Positions 40,866 through 50,048 of a DNA stretch of 64,000 nt are shown here, one piece after another (position 1 is the first letter of the stretch; the number at the start of each line of letters is the position of its first letter). Source of the stretch: Paenibacillus sp. Soil766 (lineage in GTDB: Bacteria; Bacillota; Bacilli; Paenibacillales; NBRC-103111); contig NZ_LMSJ01000058.1 of assembly GCF_001428105.1 (NCBI RefSeq), positions 300,913-364,912 on the forward strand, given 5' to 3'. The notes beneath the pieces were generated by a model that saw nothing but the letters and a program-made list of their open reading frames with translations, searched no databases and had not been told where the DNA came from. A program made the position numbers and the translations under genes.

Positions 40866-41848
40866 ACCTATTAAAAATTGGCATGATCAGCTTTGCCCAT
40901 GGCCACGCCCACTCCTATTTGAATGCGCTTAGCGCAATGGACACTGTCGAAATCGTCGGCATCTCCGATGAGCTTCACAGCCGCGTTGAGAAAGTCATCA
41001 ACAAATTAGGACTCCCTTATTATGAAAAGTATCAGGATCTGCTAGCAACCGATGTGGACGCCGTTGTGATCTGCGCAGAAAATGCTCGCCATGCAGAAAT
41101 AACCATCGCCGCAGCGAAAGCCGGCAAGCACGTGCTTTGTGAAAAGCCGCTCGGCATTTCGCTCACTGAAATGGAGGCTATGATAGCCGCATGCCGCGAC
41201 AACGGTGTTCAGTTAATGACGGCGTTCCCCTGCCGCTACCTGGCATCCGTCATTAAAGCGAAAGAAGCGATTGATCGCGGCGAAATTGGCGAGATTTTGG
41301 CCATTAAAGGCACGAATCGCGGCTCGCTGCCTTCTGGCTGGTTCCTTCAACCCGAGCTGTCTGGAGGCGGGGCTTTATTAGACCATACGGTCCACGTCAT
41401 GGACCTGATGAACTGGTTCACCCAGTCTGAGGTGAAAGAAGTCTATGCCTACGCGGCAACCCTATTTCACGAAGGGCTCGATGTTGATGATGCCGGGATG
41501 ATTCATGTCAAATTCGCAAATGGGGCTTTTGGCGTATTGGATACCAGCTGGTCACGCAACCCCGCTTTCCCTACATGGGGAGATGTCACGATGACGATTA
41601 TCGGTTCAAAAGGGACCCTCTCCATCGATGCTTTTGCTCAGAAGAATGATTTATACAGTCAAGAGAATGGGAAAGGTGTCTGGACCTTCTGGGGAGACTC
41701 CATGGATAATTACTTAGTTAAATCCTTTGTCGATGCCTTGTTGAATGGCACGCAAGTACCGATTACTGGGGAAGATGGCTTGCGTTCAACCATTGTCGCC
41801 TTGGCGGGATACAAATCTGTTGAGCTAGGGCAGCCCGTCACCTTGTAA
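40862..41848 (+). CDS. Gfo/Idh/MocA family oxidoreductase (second of pair)
   Basis: The 328-residue protein is a paralogue of its neighbour: KIGMISFAHGHAHSYLNAL replaces the usual glycine-rich loop, followed by CEKPLGISLTEMEAMI (EKP Lys) and GGALLDHTVHVMDLMNWF with the probable catalytic His. The N-terminal AHGHAHS in place of GxGxxG is unusual and may change cofactor binding. ATGA overlap with the first gene implies co-translation; together they may catalyse sequential or reverse oxidations of a sugar. Confidence 0.9.
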   Translation: MNLLKIGMISFAHGHAHSYLNALSAMDTVEIVGISDELHSRVEKVINKLGLPYYEKYQDLLATDVDAVVICAENARHAEITIAAAKAGKHVLCEKPLGISLTEMEAMIAACRDNGVQLMTAFPCRYLASVIKAKEAIDRGEIGEILAIKGTNRGSLPSGWFLQPELSGGGALLDHTVHVMDLMNWFTQSEVKEVYAYAATLFHEGLDVDDAGMIHVKFANGAFGVLDTSWSRNPAFPTWGDVTMTIIGSKGTLSIDAFAQKNDLYSQENGKGVWTFWGDSMDNYLVKSFVDALLNGTQVPITGEDGLRSTIVALAGYKSVELGQPVTL

Positions 41849-41913
41849 GGAATTATTCCCATCGATCATAAAGATGCAATTTGCTGCTGAGTATGGTACA
41901 TTTTTTTTTGGAA

Positions 41914-41946
41914 AAGAGGTTCGCAAACTCCCTCTCTAAAAAACTA
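41914..41946 (+). ncRNA. preQ1-I riboswitch
   Basis: AGAGGTTC at 41915-41922, a short loop, CCCTCT at 41930-41935 and the A-rich tail AAAAAACTA ending 41946 match the small preQ1 class I aptamer. A GAGG ribosome binding site lies six to nine bases later. With no terminator between, control of queF is probably translational: bound preQ1 would hide the site. Confidence 0.9.
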
Positions 41947-41963
41947 TGAAATGAGGATTTACC

Positions 41964-42461
41964 ATGGCTGGCAGAAGCAATGAAGATTTGAAAGAGATTA
42001 CGTTGTTAGGTAATCAAGGCACGAAATATATTTTCAATTATGATCCTACCCTCCTGGAAGCATTTGACAACAAACACCCAAATCGGGATTACTTCGTCAA
42101 ATTCAACTTCCCTGAGTTTACAAGCCTATGTCCTGTAACGGGGCAGCCGGATTTCGCCACACTCTACATTTCGTATATTCCTGAGATCAAAATGGTAGAG
42201 AGCAAATCCCTGAAGCTTTACCTATTCAGCTTCCGCAATCACGGTGATTTCCACGAGGATTGTGTCAATATTATTATGAATGATCTCATCGAGTTGATGA
42301 ACCCGCGTTATATCGAGGTATGGGGCAAATTCACACCCCGCGGCGGTATCTCCATTGACCCTTACTGCAACTGGGGCCAACCTGGTACGAAGTTCGAAGC
42401 AATGGCAGAGCATCGCTTGATGAACCATGATCTCTATCCGGAGAAGATCGATAATCGTTAA
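41964..42461 (+). CDS. queF: NADPH-dependent preQ0 reductase
   Basis: The 165-residue enzyme reduces 7-cyano-7-deazaguanine (preQ0) to preQ1 in queuosine synthesis. The nucleophile Cys is in FTSLCPVTGQPDFA (about residue 55) with the acidic partner following, and ESKSLKLYLFSFRNHGDFHED is the QueF substrate motif. Unimodular short form typical of Bacillus. It stands alone behind a preQ1-I riboswitch, so it is under product feedback. queC, queD and queE are not in the window. Confidence 0.96.
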   Translation: MAGRSNEDLKEITLLGNQGTKYIFNYDPTLLEAFDNKHPNRDYFVKFNFPEFTSLCPVTGQPDFATLYISYIPEIKMVESKSLKLYLFSFRNHGDFHEDCVNIIMNDLIELMNPRYIEVWGKFTPRGGISIDPYCNWGQPGTKFEAMAEHRLMNHDLYPEKIDNR

Positions 42462-42469
42462 GAAGAAGA

Positions 42470-42513
42470 AAAGCTTGGTCAAGCCCAGTGTTGGGGTTGA
42501 TCAAGCTTTTTTC
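42470..42513. terminator. Terminator between queF and the beta-helix gene
   Basis: AAAAGCTTGGTCAAGCCC at 42470 pairs with GGGTTGATCAAGCTTTT ending near 42511 with small bulges, followed by T. Confidence 0.8.
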
Positions 42514-42517
42514 AATC

Positions 42518-45500
42518 TTATTTATCCTTGTCTTTGTCCTTACCGCGGATGACCGTCAAGTGATAAATCTTCTTGGATGAATCTTCTGCGGTAACTACAA
42601 TAGCAATCTCATTGGCACCAGGATGCAATTTAATTGTTGGGGAAGGAGCGCCGCTTACAACAGGTACTCCATCTACCGTCACAGTAGCCTTGCTGTCTGA
42701 TGTGGTTGGGGTTATCTGGATTTTCGAATTCGATGTAGATACATTGGCTGTTTGGTTTGTTACATTAGGATCGAATACTAACGTTCCCGAATTTAATGTC
42801 AGACCACTTAATGTGCTGTCCGTTGAAAGCCATTCTTCCGTTGCGGTAACACCAGGTGCCTTATCGTAGTTAGTACCGAGATTGTTTAGCATATTTTTAC
42901 TTACTCCAATATTCGCTCCTGCTTGGAGTTGAATCCCATTAGAGTTACCTGTAAGGATATTCCCTTCAATCTGTACATTCTGAGGGTCACCAGCACCGAT
43001 AAAGTTCGCATTCTGATCTCCTCTATCATGCTCCAGCATAATGCCCCAGTAATTCGTCGCTGTATTATTTCGAATAATGTTATGAAGAATACGAGTTCCT
43101 GGTCCGTTCAAAATATTGATACCTACGGCATTCTCGACCGATGTTGTATTTTCAATAATATTGTTCTCAATCAAGGTATCGGGTGTGCCCATCGTGACAA
43201 CAACGCCTTCACGTGAATTACGAATCACATTGTCGTGAATGTGGTTATTTGGGCCGGACTTACTATGATTCGATGGAGCTGTCCCCCCTGTATTCCCAAG
43301 GCCTACGCCGCCGCCAGTCAAAATATTCTCAATGGTGTTGCCGTACACGTCATTTAAGTATTCCAACTCACCATGAAGATCGATGGCGTCTAATTTGGTA
43401 TTGATGTAATGATTGTTACGCAGAACGTTATTGTGAGCGACATTTTGAATAAGGGAACCGTGGCGTAAATAAGGTCCTTCAAACGTAGAGTCCTCAACCA
43501 CATTCCAATACGTATCATTGTCGAAGCCTAGTCGATCTACCTTTGGCATCCCTTGGATAGAAGTTCCGTATCCCGCTCCGCCACCACCTAGATCTGTCGC
43601 ATTGCGGAAGGTACTATGGCGAACGATCACATCATGGCTGTTTTCAATACGGATCGCCATACGTCTGAACCGTTCCACCGTAACATGATCAATCGTCACA
43701 TTATAGGACGGAATTTCTCCATAGTTAGCTATTGCAATACTGCTATCTGGGCCACCGGCAGCTGGATTGTTCGTCGCGTGCTCCAGTGAGAATGCGCGAT
43801 TCCACGTTGAAGTGATCGTCATATTTGAAACCAGAATGTCGTGTTGACTAGAAGACTTCACTACAGAACTATTTTTAATATCATCAATACTCGACTTCAG
43901 AATCGTACCCGCTTCACTTTCTCCCCGTAAATTCACGCCAGACTTCAGCTTCAAATTCACGAATCCATCAGGTGAAGTGATTAAGTTATATGTACCGTTC
44001 GGCAGGTAAACTTCGTCCCCTGGGGAAGCGGCATTAATCGCATTTTGAATCGCAACGCGGTCATCATTCCCATTATCTGCAAGATCCACGCCATAATTAG
44101 TTACATTAATACTGGCTCCAGTGACAGGGTTTGGTGTATGCAGCGCATGTACAGAACCATCCGGATTCGTTAATCCTGGTTTGGTGAAAGGAACCGTCCC
44201 TGGAGGGGCTGTAGGTGTAATATTAGGTACGATCGCAACTGGCGTATCGCCTGTAATATAGGGAGCATAGATCATGACGTCCGTTAAGCTGGTAAACGTG
44301 CTGCCATCTGAATTCCCGTGTCCTATGATTCTTACGAAACGAGCGTCCGTATCTGGAATATCAAAAGCTTGCATATTCGCTGTGGTCGCACGACTGTTTC
44401 CACTGAATACATTTGCCCATGTGATTGCATCGTTCGAAGTCTCGATATCAAGTCGCGTTGAACGTAGATCTCCTTTATAAAAAGCGATACCTACATAACC
44501 AATTCGTTGTGTTTGGCCTAAATCAAACATGATATATTGTCCATCGCCTGAGGCTGACCAGCGACTGAACAAGTTATTATCTAGGGTGTTGCTCTCTACA
44601 TTCCCATCACTGCTGCTGGCATTCACTTCGACAATCGGAATCGGCGCAACGGGTGCTGACAAGGTTGTTGTGTTGTAAGTCAATGGCTCTGTGGAGTAGT
44701 TTCCAGCCACGTCTTCTGCATAGACTGCATAAGTTACACTCGTATTCGGTGCCAAACCTTGAGCCGTATATGTGTTACTGCCCGCGATCGTCGCTGTAAG
44801 AGCGCCATTTTGGTAGAGCTTATAGTTGCCTACGGAACTATCATCGGTTGCTGTCGGCCAAACCAGCTGCACAAAGTCTGTTCCTACATTCATTGACTTT
44901 AAGGCAGCGCCTGCAGGCCATTGTGGCGGCGTAGTGTCGCTTTGCACAATGCGCTTAACAAGAAGCTGCGTTTCTGGATTAGAAACGGAGGTATTATCTT
45001 TGGAATAAATGTTCACAGATTTCCCTGTTGATAGCGCATCTGCGACCACAAAGGAAACACTGCCGTCAGCCAAATGTTGTCTCACATAAGTAGACACATC
45101 AATATCATGATAGATCGGCTTAGCGCCATTTAAGGTAGTGATCGTAAATTGACCTACCTGCTCCATTTGCTGAAGATCTTTTTGAAGGCCAGAGGCATTG
45201 TTCCATGTAAACGTATTTTCCTGCCATGAATTGTCGCTTAATCCGAAAACCTGCAAATCTGCTGACGTCAGATTGGTTCCTAGTTTAGCTGAGACTTGTA
45301 AAATAAATTTGTAACTCGGATCTGAGGCTGTAGTCACATCAAATTTAAAGTACATGTGTTTCTTCTGTGTACTTGTTGATGAAGTACTAAAAAGTCCGTC
45401 GGTTGAACCGTTCCTTCTGTCATAGTTCGTATCCGCGAGCGTTGGTATAGCTGTATCCCCGCTCTTCCACGCTATCGCTGCATCCATCGCCGGGGGAAGT

Positions 45501-45616
45501 TTCACAACCTCAACCTCAAGCTCCTCGGCCATTCCTGCTACAGGAAGGAGCAGAGAAAACAACATTGTAAACATGAGCACCATCGCTAGCTTTTTTCTTC
45601 TGAAATGAAATTTCAT
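42518..45616 (-). CDS. Secreted beta-helix protein with DNRLRE, FN3 and F5/8 modules
   Basis: This 1032-residue protein has, in order: a signal peptide (1-30, ending VAGMA); a DNRLRE/CBM96-type domain (about 45-218; KHMYFKFDVTT, WQENTFTWNNA); a fibronectin type III domain (230-318); an F5/8 type C (discoidin) domain (325-452; SRWSASGDGQYIMFDLG); a right-handed parallel beta-helix (500-935) starting NYGVDLADNGNDDRVAIQNAI and rich in repeats such as NVIRNSREGVVV; and a cadherin-like beta-sandwich (937-1027). The helix fold is that of pectate lyases and related polysaccharide enzymes; the flanking modules bind carbohydrate. It is a probable extracellular polysaccharide-active enzyme. RBS GGGAG; a cre-like site lies 30 bases upstream. 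Confidence 0.88.
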   Translation of the reverse strand: MKFHFRRKKLAMVLMFTMLFSLLLPVAGMAEELEVEVVKLPPAMDAAIAWKSGDTAIPTLADTNYDRRNGSTDGLFSTSSTSTQKKHMYFKFDVTTASDPSYKFILQVSAKLGTNLTSADLQVFGLSDNSWQENTFTWNNASGLQKDLQQMEQVGQFTITTLNGAKPIYHDIDVSTYVRQHLADGSVSFVVADALSTGKSVNIYSKDNTSVSNPETQLLVKRIVQSDTTPPQWPAGAALKSMNVGTDFVQLVWPTATDDSSVGNYKLYQNGALTATIAGSNTYTAQGLAPNTSVTYAVYAEDVAGNYSTEPLTYNTTTLSAPVAPIPIVEVNASSSDGNVESNTLDNNLFSRWSASGDGQYIMFDLGQTQRIGYVGIAFYKGDLRSTRLDIETSNDAITWANVFSGNSRATTANMQAFDIPDTDARFVRIIGHGNSDGSTFTSLTDVMIYAPYITGDTPVAIVPNITPTAPPGTVPFTKPGLTNPDGSVHALHTPNPVTGASINVTNYGVDLADNGNDDRVAIQNAINAASPGDEVYLPNGTYNLITSPDGFVNLKLKSGVNLRGESEAGTILKSSIDDIKNSSVVKSSSQHDILVSNMTITSTWNRAFSLEHATNNPAAGGPDSSIAIANYGEIPSYNVTIDHVTVERFRRMAIRIENSHDVIVRHSTFRNATDLGGGGAGYGTSIQGMPKVDRLGFDNDTYWNVVEDSTFEGPYLRHGSLIQNVAHNNVLRNNHYINTKLDAIDLHGELEYLNDVYGNTIENILTGGGVGLGNTGGTAPSNHSKSGPNNHIHDNVIRNSREGVVVTMGTPDTLIENNIIENTTSVENAVGINILNGPGTRILHNIIRNNTATNYWGIMLEHDRGDQNANFIGAGDPQNVQIEGNILTGNSNGIQLQAGANIGVSKNMLNNLGTNYDKAPGVTATEEWLSTDSTLSGLTLNSGTLVFDPNVTNQTANVSTSNSKIQITPTTSDSKATVTVDGVPVVSGAPSPTIKLHPGANEIAIVVTAEDSSKKIYHLTVIRGKDKDKDK

Positions 45617-45645
45617 TGTAGCAAAACTCCCTACCCATAGAATTT

Positions 45646-45660
45646 TGTAAGCGTATACAA
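45646..45660. promoter_or_regulatory. Possible CcpA (cre) site
   Basis: TGTAAGCGTATACA matches the cre consensus TGWAANCGNTNWCA with one mismatch. It is 30-44 bases before the start of the beta-helix gene, a place where CcpA could block transcription. Confidence 0.4.
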
Positions 45661-45865
45661 ATTATCATACATGCTATTCTTTGGATTGAATTGTCATTTA
45701 TTTAGGTCGAGGAGTGGATAAATTAGGATTTCTTGTAAAATTGCTGGCTTGCCCCGTTGTATTTGCACTGAAATTACCCAGCTAATCGGCTAAGTATAAT
45801 TCCATTCACAAGATTGGCTGAATTGAAAAAGCGATAACTATGGACGAAAAAACTTAACAGAGCCA
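45661..45865. other. Intergenic DNA with weak repeat-family words
   Basis: No gene is seen. AATTACCCAGCTAATCGG and AGATTGGCTGAATTG resemble the intergenic repeat family but less clearly than at 22.3, 36.5 and 63.8 kb. Confidence 0.4.
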
Positions 45866-45893
45866 ACAAAAAAACCGATCCCAAAGGATCGGT
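45866..45893 (-). terminator. Terminator of the small Pro/Tyr-tailed gene
   Basis: AACCGATCC and GGATCGGTT at 45874-45895 form a perfect nine-base stem; minus-strand T-run follows. Confidence 0.8.
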
Positions 45894-45917
45894 TACATAA
45901 CTCTTTTTCCCCACCAC

Positions 45918-46160
45918 TTAGTACAATGGCTGCGGAAACACTGGCGGATACGGCTGTGGGCATTGCGGATATGGCAAAATATCTCTCACTTGATTGAATG
46001 TATAATGCTTGGTAGCGAATTGCGTATGGTATAAATATTCAATGACGTAGATCGAGCCGCCTTGTACACTGCACAGAATGCCAGATACCCCGGTACCATC
46101 CATTAGGGAAATACCAACAGGCCTTCCGATTAAGGCGTACGCCTTTTGCTGAATGGGCAT
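45918..46160 (-). CDS. Small protein with Sm-like core and Pro/Tyr tail
   Basis: The 80-residue protein has a core GRPVGISLMDGTGVSGILC then SIYVIEYLYHTQFATKHYTF that looks like a small beta barrel, and a tail PYPQCPQPYPPVFPQPLY rich in Pro and Tyr. This composition is common in spore coat or envelope-associated small proteins of Bacilli, but I cannot name the family. ATG at 46160 with AGGAGATG upstream. It is separated by 53 bases from the molybdopterin enzyme gene upstream. Confidence 0.6.
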   Translation of the reverse strand: MPIQQKAYALIGRPVGISLMDGTGVSGILCSVQGGSIYVIEYLYHTQFATKHYTFNQVRDILPYPQCPQPYPPVFPQPLY

Positions 46161-46213
46161 AAATCATCATCTCCTGATGTACCCTATGCAGCCAAACGCC
46201 CAATGGTTCAAAC

Positions 46214-48271
46214 TCAGGTCAACTTTTCCACGCCTACCCGTCCGGAGAAAAAGGTGGCCCCACCGCCCATATCGGCCACGCGATCTGGCGTCAGGACATT
46301 CACACGCGTTTTACTTCCTGGCGTATCAGCCCATAGCCCTTGACTGACAACGACCCCGCGCCCCACATCGCGACTAGCCATCACGACCAGCTCGCACTCG
46401 CCGCGCTCGTTCCACACCCGTGCGAGATCGCCGCTGGCCAAGCCTAAATCTGATGCGTCGTCTTCATGCATATGCAGCTTCGGCATTTTCTCGATGCGAA
46501 CATGCTTCTCGTTATGCGCAAAGGTTGAATTCAAGAAGTTATGATTCGGCGCCGGAATGAACATAAATGGCAAACCACTGGCTTCGGCAAGCGGCACATA
46601 AGTCGGTAGCGCCGGATAACCTTTGCTCGCCATTTCGGCAGAGTACAGTTCGATTTTGCCGCTAGGCGTCCGCAGTTTCCCGGGAAATAAGGGCTTGGTC
46701 GCTGCCTTCAAGAAACCGGTATCTAACAACGTGTCGAACGAAATGTCATCCAAAGCTGGATTGCCAGGATGGTTCAAAGCCTGACGCACCATATCCTCAT
46801 CACTGTCCCTTAGCGCCTCGTCCTCATAGCCCATCATCGAAGCAAGCAGTCGGAACACGTCCACATTCGCTTTGCTCTCGCCGTAAGGCGCAATCACCGG
46901 CAGCTGAAGATGCACATAGTGATGCCAATAGGAGCGATAGAAGTCCGTATTTTCAAAAGAGGACGTCGCTGGCAGCACAATATCCGCATACTTCGCTGTT
47001 TCCGTAAGGAACAGATCATGAACGACGGTGAATAGATCCTCCCGCTCCAGCCCTTCTTTCACTTTATTCGCATGGGGAGCGACCAACGCTGGGTTGGAAT
47101 TATATACATATAGTGCATGGATAGGCGGATCTAGCTCAAGTAAGGCGCTGCCCAGCAGGTTCATATTGATGAGTCGTGCATCCTTCGCTCGCAAATCCGG
47201 TCGTTGCAAGGCCGGCAAATTATGCTCCAAGTAAGCGCCATTTCCTTTAATGGCACCGCCGCCTGGATGCAGCCATTGTCCTGTTAACGCGGGTAAACAA
47301 GCGATTGTCCGCACGCACATACCGCCGTTATCGTGATGCTGAATCCCGTTACCTATGCGAATAAAAGCTGGCGAAGTCTGGCCATATAAGCGAGCAAGGC
47401 GATAGATGTCTGCCACAGGCACACCTGTAATCGCGGATACGCTGGCAGGATCGTATTGCTTCACATGCTCTCTAAGCTCCTCGTACCCAATGGCGTACTG
47501 GTGTAAGAATGCCTCATCTGTCATCCCCTCTGCGAACAGGATATGCATCATACCAAGTGCTAGAGCCGCGTCCGTCCCTGGCAAAATAGGAATGAACCAG
47601 TCCGCCCAGCGGCCTGTTTGGTTCTTATGCGCATCAATGACGATGATTTGTGCGCCGTTCTTACGTGCTTTCTCAGCCAGCATCACCTGATGCATATTCG
47701 TGCTGACGGCGTTGATGCCCCACATGATGATCAGCTTCGCGTTCACCGTATCCTCGGGATCAGTCCCATAGCTGCCGCCCATCGTATATTTATATCCTTC
47801 CGTGCCAGCCGATTCGCAAATCGAATACATGAGACGGCTCGCTCCCATTCGGTGGAAGAAACGGCGATCCATACCTTCCGTTCCGATTCGTCCCATATTG
47901 CCATAGAAGCTATACGGCAATATGGATTCTGGGCCTTCCGAGGCAATCAGTTCCTTCCATCGACTCGTGATGGTGTCCAATGCCTCATCCCAAGTAATCC
48001 GCTCGAACGAGGCCTCTTCCCCCTTGGGGCCGACACGTTTCATGGGATACTGTAGTCTTTTATCATCATAAAGACGTGCCGTCATGTTGCGAACTTTGTT
48101 GCAAATAGCTCCCTGTGTCACGGGGTGATCAGGGTCTCCTTCTATTTTAACAATCTTCCCATCTTCTTTATGAAGCAGCAAACCACACTGATCTGGACAG
48201 TCCAGAGGACAGACGGCTGGAAAGATACCTTGTTGTTCTTCAGTCATAGTGGCAGTCATTGTTGTGCGCAT
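46214..48271 (-). CDS. Molybdopterin-dependent oxidoreductase (YyaE-like)
   Basis: The 685-residue enzyme begins with a 4Fe-4S binding domain: CPLDCPDQCGLLL then GAICNKVRN, giving the C-x3-C-x3-C...C pattern. The molybdopterin domain follows (about 60-560; FERITWDEALDTI, YGNMGRIGTEGMDRRFF) and a C-terminal dinucleotide-binding domain (570-680; HMHEDDASDLGLASGDLARVWN). The metal ligand is probably Cys in MYSICESAGTEGY. It resembles Bacillus YyaE and lacks partner electron-transfer subunits nearby, so it is probably a cytoplasmic single-subunit reductase or dehydrogenase of unknown substrate. Start taken at ATG 48271 after AGGAAG; an ATG nine codons upstream is possible. Confidence 0.88.
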   Translation of the reverse strand: MRTTMTATMTEEQQGIFPAVCPLDCPDQCGLLLHKEDGKIVKIEGDPDHPVTQGAICNKVRNMTARLYDDKRLQYPMKRVGPKGEEASFERITWDEALDTITSRWKELIASEGPESILPYSFYGNMGRIGTEGMDRRFFHRMGASRLMYSICESAGTEGYKYTMGGSYGTDPEDTVNAKLIIMWGINAVSTNMHQVMLAEKARKNGAQIIVIDAHKNQTGRWADWFIPILPGTDAALALGMMHILFAEGMTDEAFLHQYAIGYEELREHVKQYDPASVSAITGVPVADIYRLARLYGQTSPAFIRIGNGIQHHDNGGMCVRTIACLPALTGQWLHPGGGAIKGNGAYLEHNLPALQRPDLRAKDARLINMNLLGSALLELDPPIHALYVYNSNPALVAPHANKVKEGLEREDLFTVVHDLFLTETAKYADIVLPATSSFENTDFYRSYWHHYVHLQLPVIAPYGESKANVDVFRLLASMMGYEDEALRDSDEDMVRQALNHPGNPALDDISFDTLLDTGFLKAATKPLFPGKLRTPSGKIELYSAEMASKGYPALPTYVPLAEASGLPFMFIPAPNHNFLNSTFAHNEKHVRIEKMPKLHMHEDDASDLGLASGDLARVWNERGECELVVMASRDVGRGVVVSQGLWADTPGSKTRVNVLTPDRVADMGGGATFFSGRVGVEKLT

Positions 48272-48436
48272 GATCTTCTTCCTAGCTCCCTTCCACATAC
48301 ATCATTTCTTTACTATATACCGAAAAGGAATGGAAGTGAAACCGCTGCTGAGCACAACTGTTGTGCTTGGGCCGCGTTTAGATGAACGTTTTATCGTCAA
48401 ATAGAAAGCTATAAAAGTTTTCTATTGTGGTAACAA

Positions 48437-48473
48437 AACCGCCCCCTCATGGTAATTCCATGAGGGGGCGGTT
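48437..48473 (-). terminator. Terminator of the serine dehydratase operon
   Basis: A perfect 16-base stem: AACCGCCCCCTCATGG at 48437-48452 and its complement at 48458-48473, loop TAATT. The minus side ends in TTTTG. Confidence 0.85.
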
Positions 48474-48486
48474 ATTTGCACAGCTG

Positions 48487-49371
48487 CTATTGCTTCTTAT
48501 TAAGGTTTAATTCCTTCATAATCTTCCGCCCAGTCGGAGTCTGTGCTAAACCGCCTTTGGCCGTTTCCCGATGCTTCTCCGGCATGGCCGTGCCCACCTC
48601 GTACATCACTTGGACGACCTCATCGGAAGGGATCACAGATCTGACTCCAGCCAATGCCATATCAGCTGCCGCCATCGCGTTAACTGCACCGAAGCCGTTG
48701 CGAACGATACAGGGGATTTCCACCAATCCGCCGACAGGATCGCAGATCAGTCCGAGTGTATTCTTGAGTGCAAGACCTACCGCGTGCATCGCTTGTTCAG
48801 GCGTGCCTCCGCGCAGCTCAACGAGTGCGCCAGCTGCCATCCCGATCGCAGAGCCGACTTCGGCCTGACATCCGCCTTCCGCACCAGAAACGAATGAATT
48901 GTTGGCGATCACATACCCTATCGCACCTGCACATAGCAGCCCTTTCACCAGATGATCATCTTCCCAGCCAAAACGCTGCTGAGAACTAATAAATACCCCT
49001 GGAATGATCCCGCACGAGCCCGCAGTAGGCGTCGCAATAATGCGTCCCATGGATGCGTTAACCTCCGAAACTGCTAGGGCATAAGCCATCGCCTTACAAG
49101 CCTCTTCTCCGAGCGATGCCTTTGTCGTTGTGAGATAGGAGGCGACACGCTGCGCATCTTTCCCCGTTAACCCGCTTCGCGATGTCGTGTCCTCAGTCAG
49201 GCCTTTGGACACAGCCTCTTTCATGATTTGATAGTACGCTCGCATCTTCTCAAAAACATACTCGGGCGATTTTCCTGACTCATGACTTTGATCAGCAAGC
49301 ATCACGTCCGCAATCGTCAAGCCTTCCGCCGCACATAGGTCAGCAAGTTGCTTTAATGTCCGGAATCTCAT
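48487..49371 (-). CDS. sdaAA: L-serine dehydratase, iron-sulfur alpha subunit
   Basis: The 294-residue subunit carries the [4Fe-4S] cluster that takes the serine hydroxyl. Candidate ligand cysteines are in AGSCGIIPG, EGGCQAEVGSAIG and GLICDPVGGLVEIPC. With the beta subunit it converts L-serine to pyruvate and ammonia. It overlaps sdaAB by four bases. The two-gene form is typical of Firmicutes. Confidence 0.95.
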   Translation of the reverse strand: MRFRTLKQLADLCAAEGLTIADVMLADQSHESGKSPEYVFEKMRAYYQIMKEAVSKGLTEDTTSRSGLTGKDAQRVASYLTTTKASLGEEACKAMAYALAVSEVNASMGRIIATPTAGSCGIIPGVFISSQQRFGWEDDHLVKGLLCAGAIGYVIANNSFVSGAEGGCQAEVGSAIGMAAGALVELRGGTPEQAMHAVGLALKNTLGLICDPVGGLVEIPCIVRNGFGAVNAMAAADMALAGVRSVIPSDEVVQVMYEVGTAMPEKHRETAKGGLAQTPTGRKIMKELNLNKKQ

Positions 49372-50048
49372 GACTCGCCCCTTTCTGCAAGATCCACTTT
49401 TCTAACATCAGTGATCATGTTTAACCGCAGAATTTGTTCAACTAAAGGTGCTGGAATCGACGCATCCGTCTCAATGACCGTCATCGCTTCGCGGTTACGC
49501 CCTTTCCGATCCAAATCCATAAATCCAATATTGATTAAATTGCTGCCTAACAGCGTCGTAATATCCGCAATCATTCCAGGGCGATCATGATGCGAGATGA
49601 CTAGGGTGGGGTAATTCGCCGTGAATTTCACGTCAAATTGGTCAACATTAATAATTTCTACGTTACCGCCACCGATCGAAGCCCCTCTCATGCTAATTTT
49701 CCGCGATTCTGAGGTAAGTACAATACCCACCGTGTTCGGGTGATCGGCCTTATCTTTACTGAGTTGAAAAGCTATAGCTACGCCAAGCGCTTCCGCTTCT
49801 TCAGCTGCTTGAGGAATACGTGGATCATCCGTCTCAAAATCCAAAATCCCGCCGATCAGTGCGAGATCCGTGCCATGCCCTCGATACGTATCTGCGAAGG
49901 ACCCGTATAGCGTAATCTCCGCTTTCAGCGGAAGTTCGCCAAAGAGCTGCCTAGCAACGCGGCCTAATCGAATCGCCCCCGCAGTATGTGAGGAGGAGGG
50001 GCCAATCATCGAGGGACCAATGATGGAAAACACATCTTTAAAACGCAT
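49368..50048 (-). CDS. sdaAB: L-serine dehydratase, beta subunit
   Basis: The 226-residue subunit has the SDH_beta domain (about 1-140; DVFSIIGPSMIGPSSSHTAGA, LYGSFADTYRGHGTD) and a C-terminal ACT domain (about 148-220; TLVISHHDRPGMIADITTLLG) that may sense serine. The start at 50048 gives the canonical N-terminus MRFKDVFSIIG; five upstream codons are open but the site GGAGCG is weak. First gene of the operon. Confidence 0.95.
   Translation of the reverse strand: MRFKDVFSIIGPSMIGPSSSHTAGAIRLGRVARQLFGELPLKAEITLYGSFADTYRGHGTDLALIGGILDFETDDPRIPQAAEEAEALGVAIAFQLSKDKADHPNTVGIVLTSESRKISMRGASIGGGNVEIINVDQFDVKFTANYPTLVISHHDRPGMIADITTLLGSNLINIGFMDLDRKGRNREAMTVIETDASIPAPLVEQILRLNMITDVRKVDLAERGES

Noticed and set aside
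47618..48055. 145-codon plus-strand frame opposite the molybdopterin enzyme
   Set aside because: It is in the antisense of a well-supported gene and has no motif or start site.
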